Part shown: positions 21,002 through 32,545 of the stretch, one piece after another | Layout: every line of letters starts with the position of its first letter | Numbering within the stretch: the first letter of the stretch is position 1 | Notes under the pieces: model-generated | The model's input: the letters and a program-made list of their open reading frames with translations, nothing else | The model's database searches: none | Told to the model about the DNA's origin: nothing | Position numbers and translations under genes: made by a program | Source: Silene latifolia | Lineage: Eukaryota; Streptophyta; Magnoliopsida; Caryophyllales; Caryophyllaceae | DNA length: 64,000 nucleotides | Direction of reading: 5' to 3' | Assembly: GCF_048544455.1 (NCBI RefSeq) | Contig: NC_133529.1 | Coordinates: 52,385,401-52,449,400, forward strand

Positions 21002-22370
21002 TGTAACACCCACATACTCCAAGTGCCTTACCAGGACCACTTAAGGCATGGGAATGCTACCATCTCGGTTACCCGAGGCAATGCATATCAAATAGACAAT
21101 AAAGAAACGAACTTTATTAAATATGTTTAAAGTGATACAAGACCAAAACCCAAAACTGAAAACAGTAAAATACAACCGTTCCTCAAAACTGTCAAACCAA
21201 CTAAATAAAAGAATGTCTATGACACAGCGGAAGACTTCTAGACATCTCCGGCAACTCAACCCTGACTATCCCATGCGCATCAACTCATACATGCTCAATA
21301 AGCGCTCATCATCCCCGAATGGATCACCACAGTTTTCAAAACATTAAACCGGGTCGATTCACGGTTTACATAAGACAATACAACAAAAGCAATACAACAA
21401 TCCAATCCAACCAACCAATCTCCATCATATCACCACACACCTGACTACACACTAAAGTGTGTAGTCCCGCTGCAATACTCATCGCAACAAGTATTCCACA
21501 CCGCTAGTGGGGGACCGCAGCCGTTCCCACCTAAGCCCCGCTCATCTCATCCGAGCGATAACCCAAGTTCCTAAATGTGCACATCCCCTCTGTGTCGGGT
21601 TCCACAGAGGACGAATCAAGGGCGTGAAGCCACTCCCGCAAGTGACTTCCCTCAGCAGAGGACGCACCTCGCAAACACAGATAATTATACAACAACCACA
21701 TTATACCACAACAATTACTGTTTACCAAATCCGATATGATATAAACCAACAACAATGATCAGCCACCACAATACATGTAAACAATAACCGAGTAGGGAAA
21801 CCCTACCTGGAATAGCAACCACAAGACCGTCACAGCAGCTAATCAGTAATGTTCCTCTACGAATCCTCCTCCTATAACACATATACATACAATTATCATC
21901 TAATCAATATAATCCTCCCAAAACCCCCAACTTCTACCCAATTAGGGTTTAAACCAAACTCAACGAAACATTACAAAAATTACACAAGAAGCTTACCCTT
22001 GACACGACGATCTCAACGGCGTAAAGAACAAGACAATCCAACGATCCTAGCCCTTGGGATTTGCTAATAACGCGATGAAAGAGAACAACGTAACTTCTTT
22101 TCTTTTGAAAGGTTTTAGAAAGGTGAAAAAGTGATTAAAGAGAATGACGGAAACCTTTTATACTAATCACGCGTTATTAACAAAACCCGGCTAAAATAAC
22201 CCGTAAGACTCACTTACTCGATCGAGTAAGTCACTTACTCGATCGAGTGCTCAACATACTCAATCGAGTACCCATCAGGTAGCCTACTGTTTCGTATAAA
22301 ACATACTTACTCGACAGAGTAAGCCCCACTCGATAGAGTACCCATAGACATAGAAAATCGTAGTATTACA
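21002..22370 (-). repeat. Gyp-B 5' LTR
   Basis: On the plus strand it begins TGTAACACCCACATACTCC and ends CGTAGTATTACA. It holds two perfect CTCGATCGAG copies (22218, 22239) and three degenerate ones (CTCAATCGAG, CTCGACAGAG, CTCGATAGAG) near 22258-22340. The partner LTR is not in view. Confidence 0.85.
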
Positions 22371-23289
22371 ACTTGTCCCGCATCCGCACCAAAAAAAATT
22401 ATTATACATTCATAACAATAAAATAGCTTAACCAAATACCAGCTCTTATAAATAAGTATAAAGAATTTTAAAATATTAACCTTTTATCTCACCCTTATTC
22501 ATCCTATGATAACAAATTCTCTAAAATCCCCAAGTCTTCCGTTTCACTAATAGTCAATATGTTTTCTTAACAATAATTTGCATCATATATTAAATTAAAC
22601 GGACATTAGTAAAATTAACTATATTCATGTCACTTTAAAAAGACGAACAAAGTAGAAAGCTAATTGAAGGGAAATATTTTAACTAAGGATCATAGTGATA
22701 AGCAAGATATAATATAATCATGTCACTACGGGAGTTTCGTTATAGTGACTATTAGATTCATATATGTTAATCTGTTCGTCTCGAATTATTTCTACATGAT
22801 CGAAACATAGAGAATATAAAACTAATTATTAGGCAAGGAACATACATATAACATATTGAGTTTATGAATAACAAACACTTAATGGAGAGTCATGATAAAG
22901 ATGCAAAATATTGGAAATATAAGAAACCATGCAAAACAACTTTCTCACAACAAATAATCACCGTCCCATATTGTTTTATCTGAATCCATTTGGAGATGAA
23001 CTTTTCTCTATGTATTTTCAGGTAGGATCTTGGATTAATTTTCAATTGTGCATACTGCATAGTGCCTACAAAACAAATCAAATGGTACGCAATTAGAGAA
23101 GCGGAAATAATAAGGAAAAAAACATGTTGAATCATTAATAACGGTTTTACGATGAGGCCATAAGGAAATATATATGCATGTTTAGGTATGTAGTTGTGTT
23201 TTGTTAGTGTTGTTATTCTTATAAAATTCCAATTTGTGAACTGATGAGTCATAATTATATGCATATTTATGCCTCTCCTTAATTGCTTT
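22371..23289. other. Unassigned AT-rich sequence
   Basis: No frame resembles a known protein and no terminal repeats were recognised. The 124-residue minus-strand frame at 22890-23264 has no recognisable domain. Confidence 0.5.
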
Positions 23290-24476
23290 TGATACGGTTT
23301 CCGTGCTAGATTATATCATTTACATACCTTTTATGTTAGAATGTCGATACTTCCGCTATTTGATGTTTAATGCAGGAATGATGCATTTGAGGAGCAAATG
23401 AATGAAATGGGCATCGCGGATTAGGCATGGAGGAATACACGGAGCATGGCACGGGAATCCATGAGAACGAAGGAAGAGAAGTTAAGAAGAAACAAGAAGA
23501 AAAGAGCAGAAACAAGTGGTGCCTCGATCAACTGGAGCTGGGCTCGATCGAGGAAGCATGTACTCGATCGAGTACAATGGGGCTCGATCGAGGAACTCCC
23601 TATTTCCATATTTTCCGCAATTTTCCTTAAGTCGGTTATGTTTTGCTATAAATACCTAAACCGTACCCTAGTTTATTTTTGGACGCTTTATTTTACCTAG
23701 TTTCGTGAGCTACTCTAAAAACTCTCTTAGAATACTCTTAGTTTAGTTTTATTTATTATTCGCTTTGAATCTATTGCCTTTAATTACGGTACTCTTTTTA
23801 ATCTTTCCTCAGTTATTATTATTATTGAATCGTTATTCATCTTTTATTGTTCATCATGTTTCTTATTATTCTTATTGTTATTCTTCCCTTTAATATGAGT
23901 AGCTAATTCTCTTATCTAGGGTGAATGGGGATCTAGGTTGTTAGAAGGGGGAATTAATTAATGTATTGATAGTTAAAATTGCTTATTCGTTGTTGTTCAG
24001 TTTATTGTTCTTCATCTAGTTAGTTAATTGACTAGTATAGCGAATTGAGACTTTTACCGACTGGGTTAGAATCAATATAGGCTGCGATAACTGAATAGAA
24101 ATAATTTAATGATAGTGATTGCATGTTAAATTAGATCTAAAGTAATATTGAATCGACCGATCATATAACCTTAAACGACATAATTAGCTCTATCAATAAG
24201 TTAAGTCTCACCCCCGAATAACTACCTAGTGAACCTAATCCCTAGTCTCTTTAATATTATTGTTATCCATCTTTATTTCACTTGTTATTAGTTGATAGAA
24301 ATCAAACATTCAAAACCCCCATAAAATTGGTTACTTTAAAGACGGACTTAGACATTAGCAAATAGATTATTACCGCCTCCCTGTGGATACGATACCCTAC
24401 TTACCGCTAGCTATTTGTTAATAGTATTATAGGATTTATTTTGATTAAGGCCAAACGACTGAAAATAACCTTATCA
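23290..24476 (+). repeat. Probable solo LTR of an Athila-like gypsy element
   Basis: It starts TGATACGGTTTCC and ends AACCTTATCA. The 3' part carries ACCGCCTCCCTGTGGATACGA, which matches the corresponding part of the Lard-F LTR, and three CTCGATCGAG copies (23543, 23563, 23583) plus CTCGATCAAC. No internal region or partner LTR follows. Flanking 5-mers GCTTT and TGAAC do not match, so a target duplication is not visible and the borders could be slightly off. Confidence 0.65.
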
Positions 24477-25158
24477 TGAACAATTCAACTACATGTATAC
24501 ATATTAGTAATCACCAATTCACCATGTGGTACGTAAGAAGTAAATAAGAGGATGATGCTTTAAATTACATCTTAATCTTAATTAGTTAATTTTAGGTAGT
24601 TCGTAAAGGATGGACTCTCTATAATCGCTCGAAAAAAGCTTCCTTTAATAATATAGATAGATATAAATAGATTTTTATTATTAATAAAAGGGATGAACCC
24701 AGATACCTACAACGAGTAGGGTCTCATACAAGTTTATAAAGAAAGAACGGAAAAGGAAAAACAAACAAGGCAACTATCCATCGCTGTAACAAACCACTAA
24801 GAAACATTAGGTTTCGAAACCCTCATTTGCACAATCCTTTTCTCCTCTCATGATTGCAATGTTGTCCGCTTATTTATCCACTTTTCGAAAGTGTAAAGTA
24901 AAAAACTAGTTAATGATACCGGGTATTTCTAGACTTGCTCGACCTCGTGTTTTTTATTTGAATCGAGTAGAATTGAATGACATTGTACAAAAAAATCAAC
25001 CTAAACTATATTAAACGGTAATGAAAAAAGTTTATCTAAATTGTAAACGTAAATAAATTAAGTTGAGAAAAGGAGGTTTTTAAGTTGTGCTCTAAATATT
25101 TATCATAAATAAACTATTGAGTAGTTAATACATATTTGCATAACCTTAATATTGGATA
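24477..25158. other. Unassigned AT-rich sequence
   Basis: No coding frame, terminal repeat or RNA gene recognised. Confidence 0.5.
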
Positions 25159-25166
25159 CGAAGTAT

Positions 25167-25980
25167 TAGACCTGTCAAAACCTAACCCGACCCAAAAATC
25201 GACCGTAACCCGGCCCGTAAATAACCCGGTTTTTTCAACCCGAACCCGAAAGATACCCGAACCCGTTTTGACCCGTAAACAACGGGTCGAAACCCGACCC
25301 GCAGCGGGTTGACCGTTGGGTCAAGACAATATATCTTCCTTAAAATACACAATGTCTTATACGTATTGACTTATATTTTTTTAAGGAAAGATATGTATAT
25401 ATGCGGTATGTATGTCACGTTATCAACTCAAACCACATGTCACATCATCACCTCGAAGTGTGTGTTATATTGTCACTTTCACCGTGGTACGTTGAAGCGT
25501 ATTCCACGTCAGCACGACATGACACCTCATCACCTCGGACCACATGCCACGTCATCACCTCGATATGTTTGTCACGCCGTCACTTTTTGCCCTTGTACGT
25601 CGAACCACATTCCACGTTAGCACTGCCACTTCATCACCTCAAACCACATACCACGTCTTCGCCATGAAATGTGTGTCATGCCGTCACTTTCGTATAGTGT
25701 AATATTGAATATAATAGCAAAAAAATGCATCATCTTACTAATATCACATATTAAGCTAGATAATTATAAAAATTAAGAGTAACTATATGTTTATAATTTA
25801 AATTAAAAAAATTAAACATTTGTAAAAAGGCGTTAATCAATCACATTTTAACCCAAAGCCTAGCCCAAAACCCGTATAAACCCGTATTTTACAAACCCGA
25901 AATGTACCCGACCTGTATTTTACCCGAATCTGAAATGACTGAACCCGTAACCCGTCCGATCAACCCGTTTGACAGGTCTA
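25167..25980. mobile_element. hAT-like non-autonomous DNA transposon
   Basis: The ends are TAGACCTGTCAAAAC and its near-complement CGTTTGACAGGTCTA. They are flanked by 8-mers CGAAGTAT (25159-25166) and CGCAGTAT (25981-25988), an 8-bp duplication with one mismatch, as expected for hAT. Sub-terminal regions are dense in CCCGACCC/ACCCGT, a pattern I associate with hAT MITEs. There is no transposase. The middle (25420-25690) is a degenerate tandem repeat built on CATCACCTCG and CCACGT; the frames 25309-25667 are translations of it. Confidence 0.8.
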
Positions 25981-26014
25981 CGCAGTATGTACATGAATTG
26001 CAGTAATTATTCAA

Positions 26015-26205
26015 GCAATTCGTCTTGTTGAAGACGGGTCAGAGCAAGTGACGGATAATGTCACTCACAAAACGAATAGGGGGGACAAGGTGGGGGCACC
26101 CTCATGTGCTTCCCTCTCTCCTCTATTTGGGTCATTTATGAGGGAAAATGGTATCCGTCACTCCAAAGTGACGGATACGTGCCGTCATAAATGAGATTTT
26201 GTGTT
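26015..26205. mobile_element. Possible MITE with GTGACGGATA repeats
   Basis: GTGACGGATA occurs near both ends in mixed orientation (about 26049, 26153 as TATCCGTCAC, and 26169). Clean borders and a target duplication could not be fixed. Confidence 0.35.
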
Positions 26206-26275
26206 ATTCAAGTGTCCAACTTAAGCTTTATGATGCTGAATCAAAAATTGGTAATAGTACATAATTACATAATTA

Positions 26276-26280
26276 CATAA
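26276..26280. repeat. Target-site duplication of Ale-C, left copy (CATAA)
   Basis: CATAA precedes the left LTR and follows the right one at 30772-30776. Confidence 0.93.
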
Positions 26281-26474
26281 TGTAGAGAAGAATTAGGAAA
26301 CTAATTATTCTCCCCTAATTTTAGCTAACAAATTATTGTGTAAATAATATGTTATTATCTTCCTTAATTGTAGCTATATTATATTCTTGCATATCTTAGT
26401 ATTGTACTACAAATAGGCTTGTAATCCTTCAGTTGTAATCATCCAATTTATAATATCAATCATTCACGTTTACA
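26281..26474 (+). repeat. Ale-C 5' LTR
   Basis: TGTAGAGAAG...GTTTACA, 194 bp. It differs from the 3' LTR at four sites (for example AAACTAATTATT versus AACCTAATCATT). Confidence 0.95.
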
Positions 26475-26491
26475 TGGTATCACGAGACTGG
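26475..26491 (+). other. Ale-C primer-binding site
   Basis: TGGTATCACGAGACTGG directly after the LTR. It shares TGGTATCA with the Met-tRNA site but diverges after that. Confidence 0.75.
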
Positions 26492-26540
26492 TTCAATCCT
26501 CTCTGAAACTTTAAATTTTTCTTCCTCACCTCGATCGATA

Positions 26541-29500
26541 ATGTCGGGTGCAACGATCCCAAATCCTCACGATCCGAAAATTCCCTTCATTCTCCTCAAC
26601 GTGCACTCCGTTGTTAAATTCGACGGCACCAACTATCGTCAATGGCGTATTCAACTCGAATCGTTGTTTGATGGTTATGGTCTCCTTGCCTTTATCGACG
26701 GCACCGCACCCCCGGCGAAAACAGTAGCCTCGGCTGCTGCAGCGCCTCCCACTGCGAACCCTGCGTATGCCTCCTGGTATCGGCAAGACAAGTTGTTATT
26801 CTCCGCCGTGGCTAGCACCCTTACCCCTGAAGTCTCTCCCCTCCTTAACCGCTTGACTACGACACGCGAAGCGTGGGATGCCATCGCTGCTTCCTACGCT
26901 CGCCCGTCTCGTGGTCACATCAAACAGCTTCGCCACAAACTTAAGCATATCACCAAAGGTACCACCTCCATCACTGATTATATGAACCGTATTAAATCCA
27001 CCGTAGATGAACTAGCCCTCCTAGGCACCATCATCCCCTCTGAAGACGTCACCGATCAGGTTCTTGAAGGCCTTGATGACGATTATCAACCCGTCATCGA
27101 TGCTGTTAATGCTCGTGACGATCCCATACCCTTCTCTACCCTTCTCGAAAAACTAATTAATCGAGAATTAACCATCGCTCAAACCAAAACTCGCCCATCA
27201 CCCTCAACGGACTTCCCTGCTGTTGCGCATCCTACCTATACCCGTCACCACAACTATGCTCGTTCATCCCCCTCCGCTGCCTCCAACTCCACCACCACCC
27301 AAGCCACCCCCAACCAAAACCCTCGCAATCCCTTCAAAGACAAGTGTCAATGGTGTCACACTCAAGGCCACACCCTTGCTTATTGCACCATTTTCAAAAA
27401 CTTGTATCCCAATATTACTGTTCCGCCCTATCCACGCACCACCACCTCCCCGGCGCAAGCCAACCCCACGGCTCTCAACCAGCCGAACCCCTCACCTTGG
27501 CTCCTCGACAGTGGGGCTTCCCACCATGTTACATCTGACCTTGACAACCTTTCGCTTCACCAACCCTATGATGGTACTGATGAGATTGTTATAGGCGATG
27601 GCTCCGGACTTCAAATTCTTCACACTGGTTCCACCTCTCTTTCTTCTTTTAAACTTACCAATATTTTCCATGTTCCTGCTATGCATAAAAATATAATCTC
27701 CGTCTCTAAATTTTGTCTCGACAATAAGGTCATCATTGATTTTTGTTCTTCATCTTTTGTTGTGAAGGACCCTAAAAATGGAGCTATCTTGTTCACGGGA
27801 CCTGCTAAAGATGGAGTCTACTATTGGCCTACGTCGTCTCCGCCACAAGCTCATCCTACGTCCCTTACTACGGCTGATCTCCACCACCGATTTGGCCATC
27901 CACATTTTTCTGTTTTAAAGTCAATTGTTTCATGTTTTGATTCAAAAACTATTATCAATAATAATAATGATTGCTCTTCTTGTCATTTGTATAAAAGTCA
28001 CAAATTACCATTTAAATCGTCAACCCTTAAATCTGAAGCACCACTCGATATTATTTTTAGTGATTTATGGTCGTCCCCGGTCCTCTCCATTAATAACTTT
28101 AAATACTATGTCATATTTGTCGATCATTTCACTAAATTCACGTGGCTCTTCCCCCTCAAGAAAAAATCCGACACTCACTCTACTTTCCTATCATTTAAAA
28201 ATTTAGTCGAAAAACAATTCTCCCGACCCATTCGTACATTTTACTCCGACAACGGTGGCGAGTTTGAGAAATTGAAACCGGACTTTGCCATGTTCGGAAT
28301 TCAACACCTCACCTCTCCACCCCATACCCCGGAACATAACGGCTTTGCGGAACGACGACATCGGCATATAGTAGACACCGGCTTGGCTCTTCTCGCGCAC
28401 GCCTCCATGCCCCTCTCCTACTGGTCCTATGCTCTCCAAATTGCCACATATTTGATCAATCGAATGCCCACTCCCACACTAAAAAATGAGTCCCCTTATT
28501 TCCGTCTCTTTCACCAACACCCAAAATACAACAATTTCCATAACTTTGGTTGCCTTGCTTTCCCTTGGCTTCGACCATATACTCATCACAAACTCGAGGC
28601 CCGTTCCATCGCTTGTGTTTTCATCGGTTACTCGCCATCTCAACATTCTTTCCTCTGCCTTGACCCCTCTACAAACCGGGTGTACAGCTCTCGTCGTGTC
28701 CGGTTTGTAGAAACAACCTACCCGTTTGCTGCTAACCCGCCCACCACTCCATTACCCACCTCGACTGAATGGTGTACTGTCTCCATTCCCCTCCTTTCGC
28801 CAGCTACTGTATCCCCTCACCCAACCCCTGACGCCCCTGGTTCGCCCCTTTCCCCTGCCTCATCGACGAATTCGCCCAACCCCACCACCTCCCCTGCCTC
28901 TCCCATGTCTCCGCTCTCCCCTGCCCCCTCACCGTCGCCCCCACCTCCACCACCTCATCCTCATGGTACTCGCGCTTTCCACAACATCTACAAACCAATC
29001 AACAAACTTAACCTTCATGCTCAACTCCACTCCCCTGAACCAACCACGGCCAAACAGGCCCTCCTCGACCCCACCTGGCGTGCCGCCATGGAAACCCAGT
29101 TTCATGCTCTCCAATCGAACAACACCTGGGAACTCGTTCCCTCTTCCCCCTCCCAAAACATCGTTGGTTGTAAGTGGGTCTTTTGAACCAAATACAACCC
29201 CGATGGTACCATTCATAAACACAAAGCCCGTCTTGTCGCGAAAGGGTTCCATCAACGACCCGGACTCGACTATTCGGAAACCTTTAGCCCCGTTATTAAG
29301 CCCGTCACGGTTCGTTTACTGCTTAGTCTTGCCGTTACCAATGGTTGGTCGCTTCGCCAACTTGATATCAACGATGCCTTTCTTCAAGGCACCCTAACTG
29401 ACACCGTCTATATGGCGTAACCTCAAGGGTTTGTTGATCCTGCCAAGCCGACTCATGTTTGCAAATTACGCAAGGCTCTCTACGGACTAAAACAGGCCCC

Positions 29501-30593
29501 TCGGGCTTGGTACAATGAATTGCGCTCCTACCTTCTAGGCTCGGGATTCACCAACTCCATTTTTGACTCGTCCTTGTTTATGCTCCATGGCGCTAATCCT
29601 CTATTTGTCCTTGTGTATGTTGATGATATAATTGTTACAGGTGCTTGCTCGTTCGGAGTCTCTACCTTCATCACTGCCCTTGCAACCAAGTTCTCGCTCA
29701 AGGATCTTGGTCCCCTACATTATTTTCTCGGTGTTGAGGTACAATCCTGCTCCCATGGCCTGTTTTTAAATCAACAAAAATACACCCTTGATCTTCTCAC
29801 TCGCGCCAAGATGGCGGATATTAAGGCCGCCACCACACCTATGGATGCCTCGGCCACTCTTAGTTTACAAGACGGTCCAGCTCACGATGACCCAACTCAA
29901 TACCGAACTCTAGTTGGTGGTCTACAATATTTGTCCCTCACTAGACCGGATATTGCTTACGCTGTCAACAAGCTTTCCCAATTTATGCATGCTCCCACTG
30001 TTTGTCACTGGAATGCTTTGAAAAGGCTGCTCCGTTATCTTGCTGGTACGACGTCTCATGGAATCACGATTCATCGTACTTCCCCACCTACACTTCACGC
30101 ATATTCTGACTCGGATTGGGGTCGAAATCCCAATGATCTTACTTCTACGGCTGCTTGTGTTGTATATTTGGGTCGTAATATCCTTTCCTGGAGCTCGAAG
30201 AAACAACGCACTGTAGCACGCTCATCGACAGAGGCAAAATATCGCTCTGTCGCAAATGCGACTACTGAATTAATTTGGCTCACCAATTTGTTTACCGAGT
30301 TGCGGATTAAAGTCACTGATGCTCCTGCTGTCTACTGTGATAATATTGGTGCCACCAGTTTCAGTGCTAATCCCGTCTTTCACTCACGCATGAAACATCT
30401 CGCTCTCGACTACCATTTTGTCCGTGAAAGAGTCCAGGCCCGTACTTTGCGTGTTGTGCCCGTAGCTAATGATGACCAGCTAGCGGATGCACTTACCAAG
30501 GCTTTGCCGCGTCCCCGCTTTGAAATGCTCATGTCCAAGATTGGTCTTTCCCAAAGGCCGTCCATCTTGCGGGGGGCTGTAGAGAAGAATTAG
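26541..30593 (+). pseudogene. Ale-C gag-pol polyprotein with two in-frame stop codons
   Basis: One frame of 1350 codons runs from the ATG at 26541 to the TAG at 30591, with TGA at 29184 and TAA at 29418. Domains: Gag (residues 1-265), CCHC knuckle CQWCHTQGHTLAYC (269), protease DSGASHH (323), integrase HHCC (about 447-475) and core with FSDLW, SDNGGEFE and PEHNGFAERR, RT with [15 protein letters not shown] and VYVDDIIV, then RNase H with SDSDWG, SSTEAKY and YCDNIGA. Both stops are single C-to-T changes from the family residues (arginine in KWVF-R-TK, glutamine in MA-Q-PQGF). Gag, protease and integrase could still be made as an 881-residue protein. Confidence 0.93.
30563..30577 (+). other. 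Ale-C polypurine tract
   Basis: CATCTTGCGGGGGGC directly before the 3' LTR; the G6 run is the likely primer core. It lies just before the polyprotein stop codon at 30591, so coding sequence runs into the LTR. Confidence 0.75.
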
Positions 30594-30771
30594 GAACCTA
30601 ATCATTCTCCCCTAATTTTAGCTAACAAATTCTTGTGTAAATAATATGTTATTATCTTCCTTAATTGTAGCTATATTATATTCTTGCATATCTTAATATT
30701 GTACTACAAATAGGCTTGTAATCCTTCAGTTGTAATCATCCAATTTATAATATCAATCATTCACGTTTACA
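30578..30771 (+). repeat. Ale-C 3' LTR
   Basis: 194 bp, TGTAGAGAAG...GTTTACA, followed by CATAA (30772-30776). Confidence 0.95.
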
Positions 30772-30776
30772 CATAA

Positions 30777-31196
30777 ATCACACAAAGGCACGTTAACTCA
30801 AAAAGAAACCACAAAGGCATGTCGTCTGCGGTGCAAGTTACTAGTTATTCGGTGATTAATGATTTGATTCCATATTATTACAAATAATTATGTTATTAAT
30901 ATTGTTTCATTTGTCTTGCACTTCACCATCAACGGCTACCAGCTCAATGTACCATGTCTAGCCATAGGATACTCGAAACTTCAATTCATTGATAATTATA
31001 CAGATATTACACATTACACAACATGGCCAATAATACAGTCGAGACGATATGTTTGCTTTTCACGACTGTTACACTAGTTTTGGGATGGGTTGGCCGTGCC
31101 ATACTCAACGTTAAGATTGAACACTTTGTACTAAATTATCCTGCATATAATTATTTTGTAAATGCAATAAAGAAAAATAAGTGCAGTATTAAGTAT
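30777..31196. other. Unassigned AT-rich sequence
   Basis: No supported gene or repeat. The 84-residue frame at 31023-31277 runs into the next MITE and has no recognisable domain. Confidence 0.5.
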
Positions 31197-31198
31197 TA

Positions 31199-31456
31199 CT
31201 TCCTCCATTCAACTCCACTCTACCACTTTACTTTATCATGTTTGCCAACGCGTGTTTTACACGGTAAATATCGTTAGCTAGGTATTTGCAAAAATTATAA
31301 AAGTTAGATATTTTTAATGTATTCCTAAAGACGAATCAAACAAGATCACACATGAATATATTTTCAATTATGTATTAAGAGAAAATTGAAACTGAAGGTT
31401 GATTTGTGAATAGTGTAGAAAATTAAAAGTGGTAGAGTGGAGTTGAATGGAGGAAG
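31199..31456. mobile_element. Stowaway-type MITE (Tc1/mariner)
   Basis: About 31 bp of inverted terminal repeat begin CTTCCTCCATTCAACTCC and are essentially perfect at the other end (GGAGTTGAATGGAGGAAG). The element is 258 bp and flanked by TA on both sides (31197-31198, 31457-31458). It has no coding capacity. Near-perfect termini suggest recent insertion. Confidence 0.88.
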
Positions 31457-31472
31457 TAATTCATATCACTAA

Positions 31473-31790
31473 GGGCTTGCTTGAGATGAGAGTAATAATT
31501 AAGGGAGTAATAGAGCTAAAATGAACTAAAAAATGGAGGGAAGAGATGGGGGTTGGAGATAGAAATGGATAGAAATGGGGAAATATAGTGTAATATTCCC
31601 TCCATTAAGGGAGTAATTGTTACCCACCTCCCCTTCCAAGTAATAATTACCTTCATATAGAGGTAATAATTCCTCCCTCACCTCCTCTTTCTGCCATCCA
31701 CAACCACCACAAAGCACCAATCTCCTCCCATTTCTTCTTATTTTAGCTCTTATTACTCCCTTAATGATTACTCTCATCCCAAACAAGCCC
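31473..31790. mobile_element. Tourist-like MITE, copy 1
   Basis: Inverted termini GGGCTTGCTTGAGATGAGAG and GATTACTCTCATCCCAAACA-AGCCC are flanked by TAA (31470-31472 and 31791-31793), the PIF/Harbinger duplication. 318 bp, no coding capacity. The next copy begins after the same TAA. Confidence 0.85.
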
Positions 31791-31793
31791 TAA

Positions 31794-32096
31794 GACTTGG
31801 CTGGAATGGGAGTAATAGAGCTAAAATGAACTAAAAAATGAAGGGAATGGATGGGAGTTGGAGATAAAAATGGATAAAAATGAGGAAATATAGTGTAATA
31901 GTCCCCACAATAAGGGAGTAATTGTTACTTTCCTCCCCCCTCAAGTAATGCATTACCTCCATATGGAGGTAATAATTCCTCCCTCACCTCCTCTTTCCAC
32001 TCTCCACAACCACCATTAATCACCAATTTCCTCTCATTTCTTCTTATTTTAGCTCTCATTACTTCCTTAATAATTACTCTCATTCTAAGAAAGCCC
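31794..32096. mobile_element. Tourist-like MITE, copy 2
   Basis: 303 bp, similar to copy 1 over its full length in the same orientation (shared GAGCTAAAATGAACTAAAAA and CCTCACCTCCTCTTTC), with TAA at both borders (31791-31793 and 32097-32099). Its termini are more degenerate (GACTTGGCTGGAATGGGAG at the left). Confidence 0.82.
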
Positions 32097-32099
32097 TAA

Positions 32100-32545
32100 A
32101 TTAATAGTACTAAAAAAATAAGTATTCCGTAGAAAGTAAAACTGGCGATGCGGGAGTGGAGTGGAGGCAGCTCCATTTCCCTTGTAGAGGCGGAGGCCCC
32201 ACACGGCAATGAAAACAGACATCCAACGTATATTGCCCCAATTACAGCTCACTCCTTTCTTTTTTTTTTCATCTTTTTGTTTGTCATTATTTTCTTCCTA
32301 GGAGTTGCATCACTATTTTATTCCACTTTAAAAACAATTTTGAACAAATAAATTTGCATAAATAATCTGCAAATTAGTACGTACAATCATAAAATGTGGG
32401 TGACTAGTTGTCAGTCAGACAGTCCATTTAATATTTTCAATTTATTCAAATTTTGTAGCTAGGTATAATAATACACCTAAAACACCAAGACAAGTCCACC
32501 ATATATTTCATGTGACTTTGTTCTTTCCTTCCTCTTCATTCCAAA
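32100..32545 (+). promoter_or_regulatory. Upstream region of the LRX gene
   Basis: About 450 bp separate the MITE pair from the LRX start codon, so these insertions sit in or next to the promoter. A TATA-like ATATATTT at about 32501 could place transcription start within the short CT-rich leader before 32546. No other sites are claimed. Confidence 0.4.

Larger units (their letters stand above)
18509..22370 (-). mobile_element. Gyp-B: 5' half of a Ty3/gypsy retrotransposon
   Basis: Minus-strand order: LTR (21002-22370), Met-type primer site (20984-20998), leader rich in CTCGATCGAG (20159-20980), gag, CCHC knuckle, protease. It stops at 18508/18509 where Cop-A begins. RT and integrase would lie to the left of Cop-A, outside the window. 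MPPKR-type gag and a TGTAACACCC LTR are common in plant chromoviruses, so that clade is likely but not proven without the chromodomain. The gag has stops and frameshifts. Confidence 0.85.
26281..30771 (+). mobile_element. Ale-C: complete 4.5 kb Ty1/copia element
   Basis: 194-bp LTRs (26281-26474 and 30578-30771), primer site, one polyprotein frame, polypurine tract and a perfect CATAA duplication define the element. The LTRs differ at four positions by eye, about 2 percent. Small size, short LTRs and a Gag starting with a KFDGTNYRQW block suggest the Ale/Retrofit lineage; that assignment is inference. Two nonsense codons disable pol. Confidence 0.95.

Noticed and set aside
23285..24481. Target-site duplication around the LTR 23290-24476
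   Set aside because: The flanking 5-mers GCTTT and TGAAC do not match, so no duplication is claimed and the LTR borders stay tentative.
25309..25667. Histidine/threonine-rich frames of 88-103 codons
   Set aside because: They translate the minisatellite inside the hAT-like element and overlap each other in different frames.
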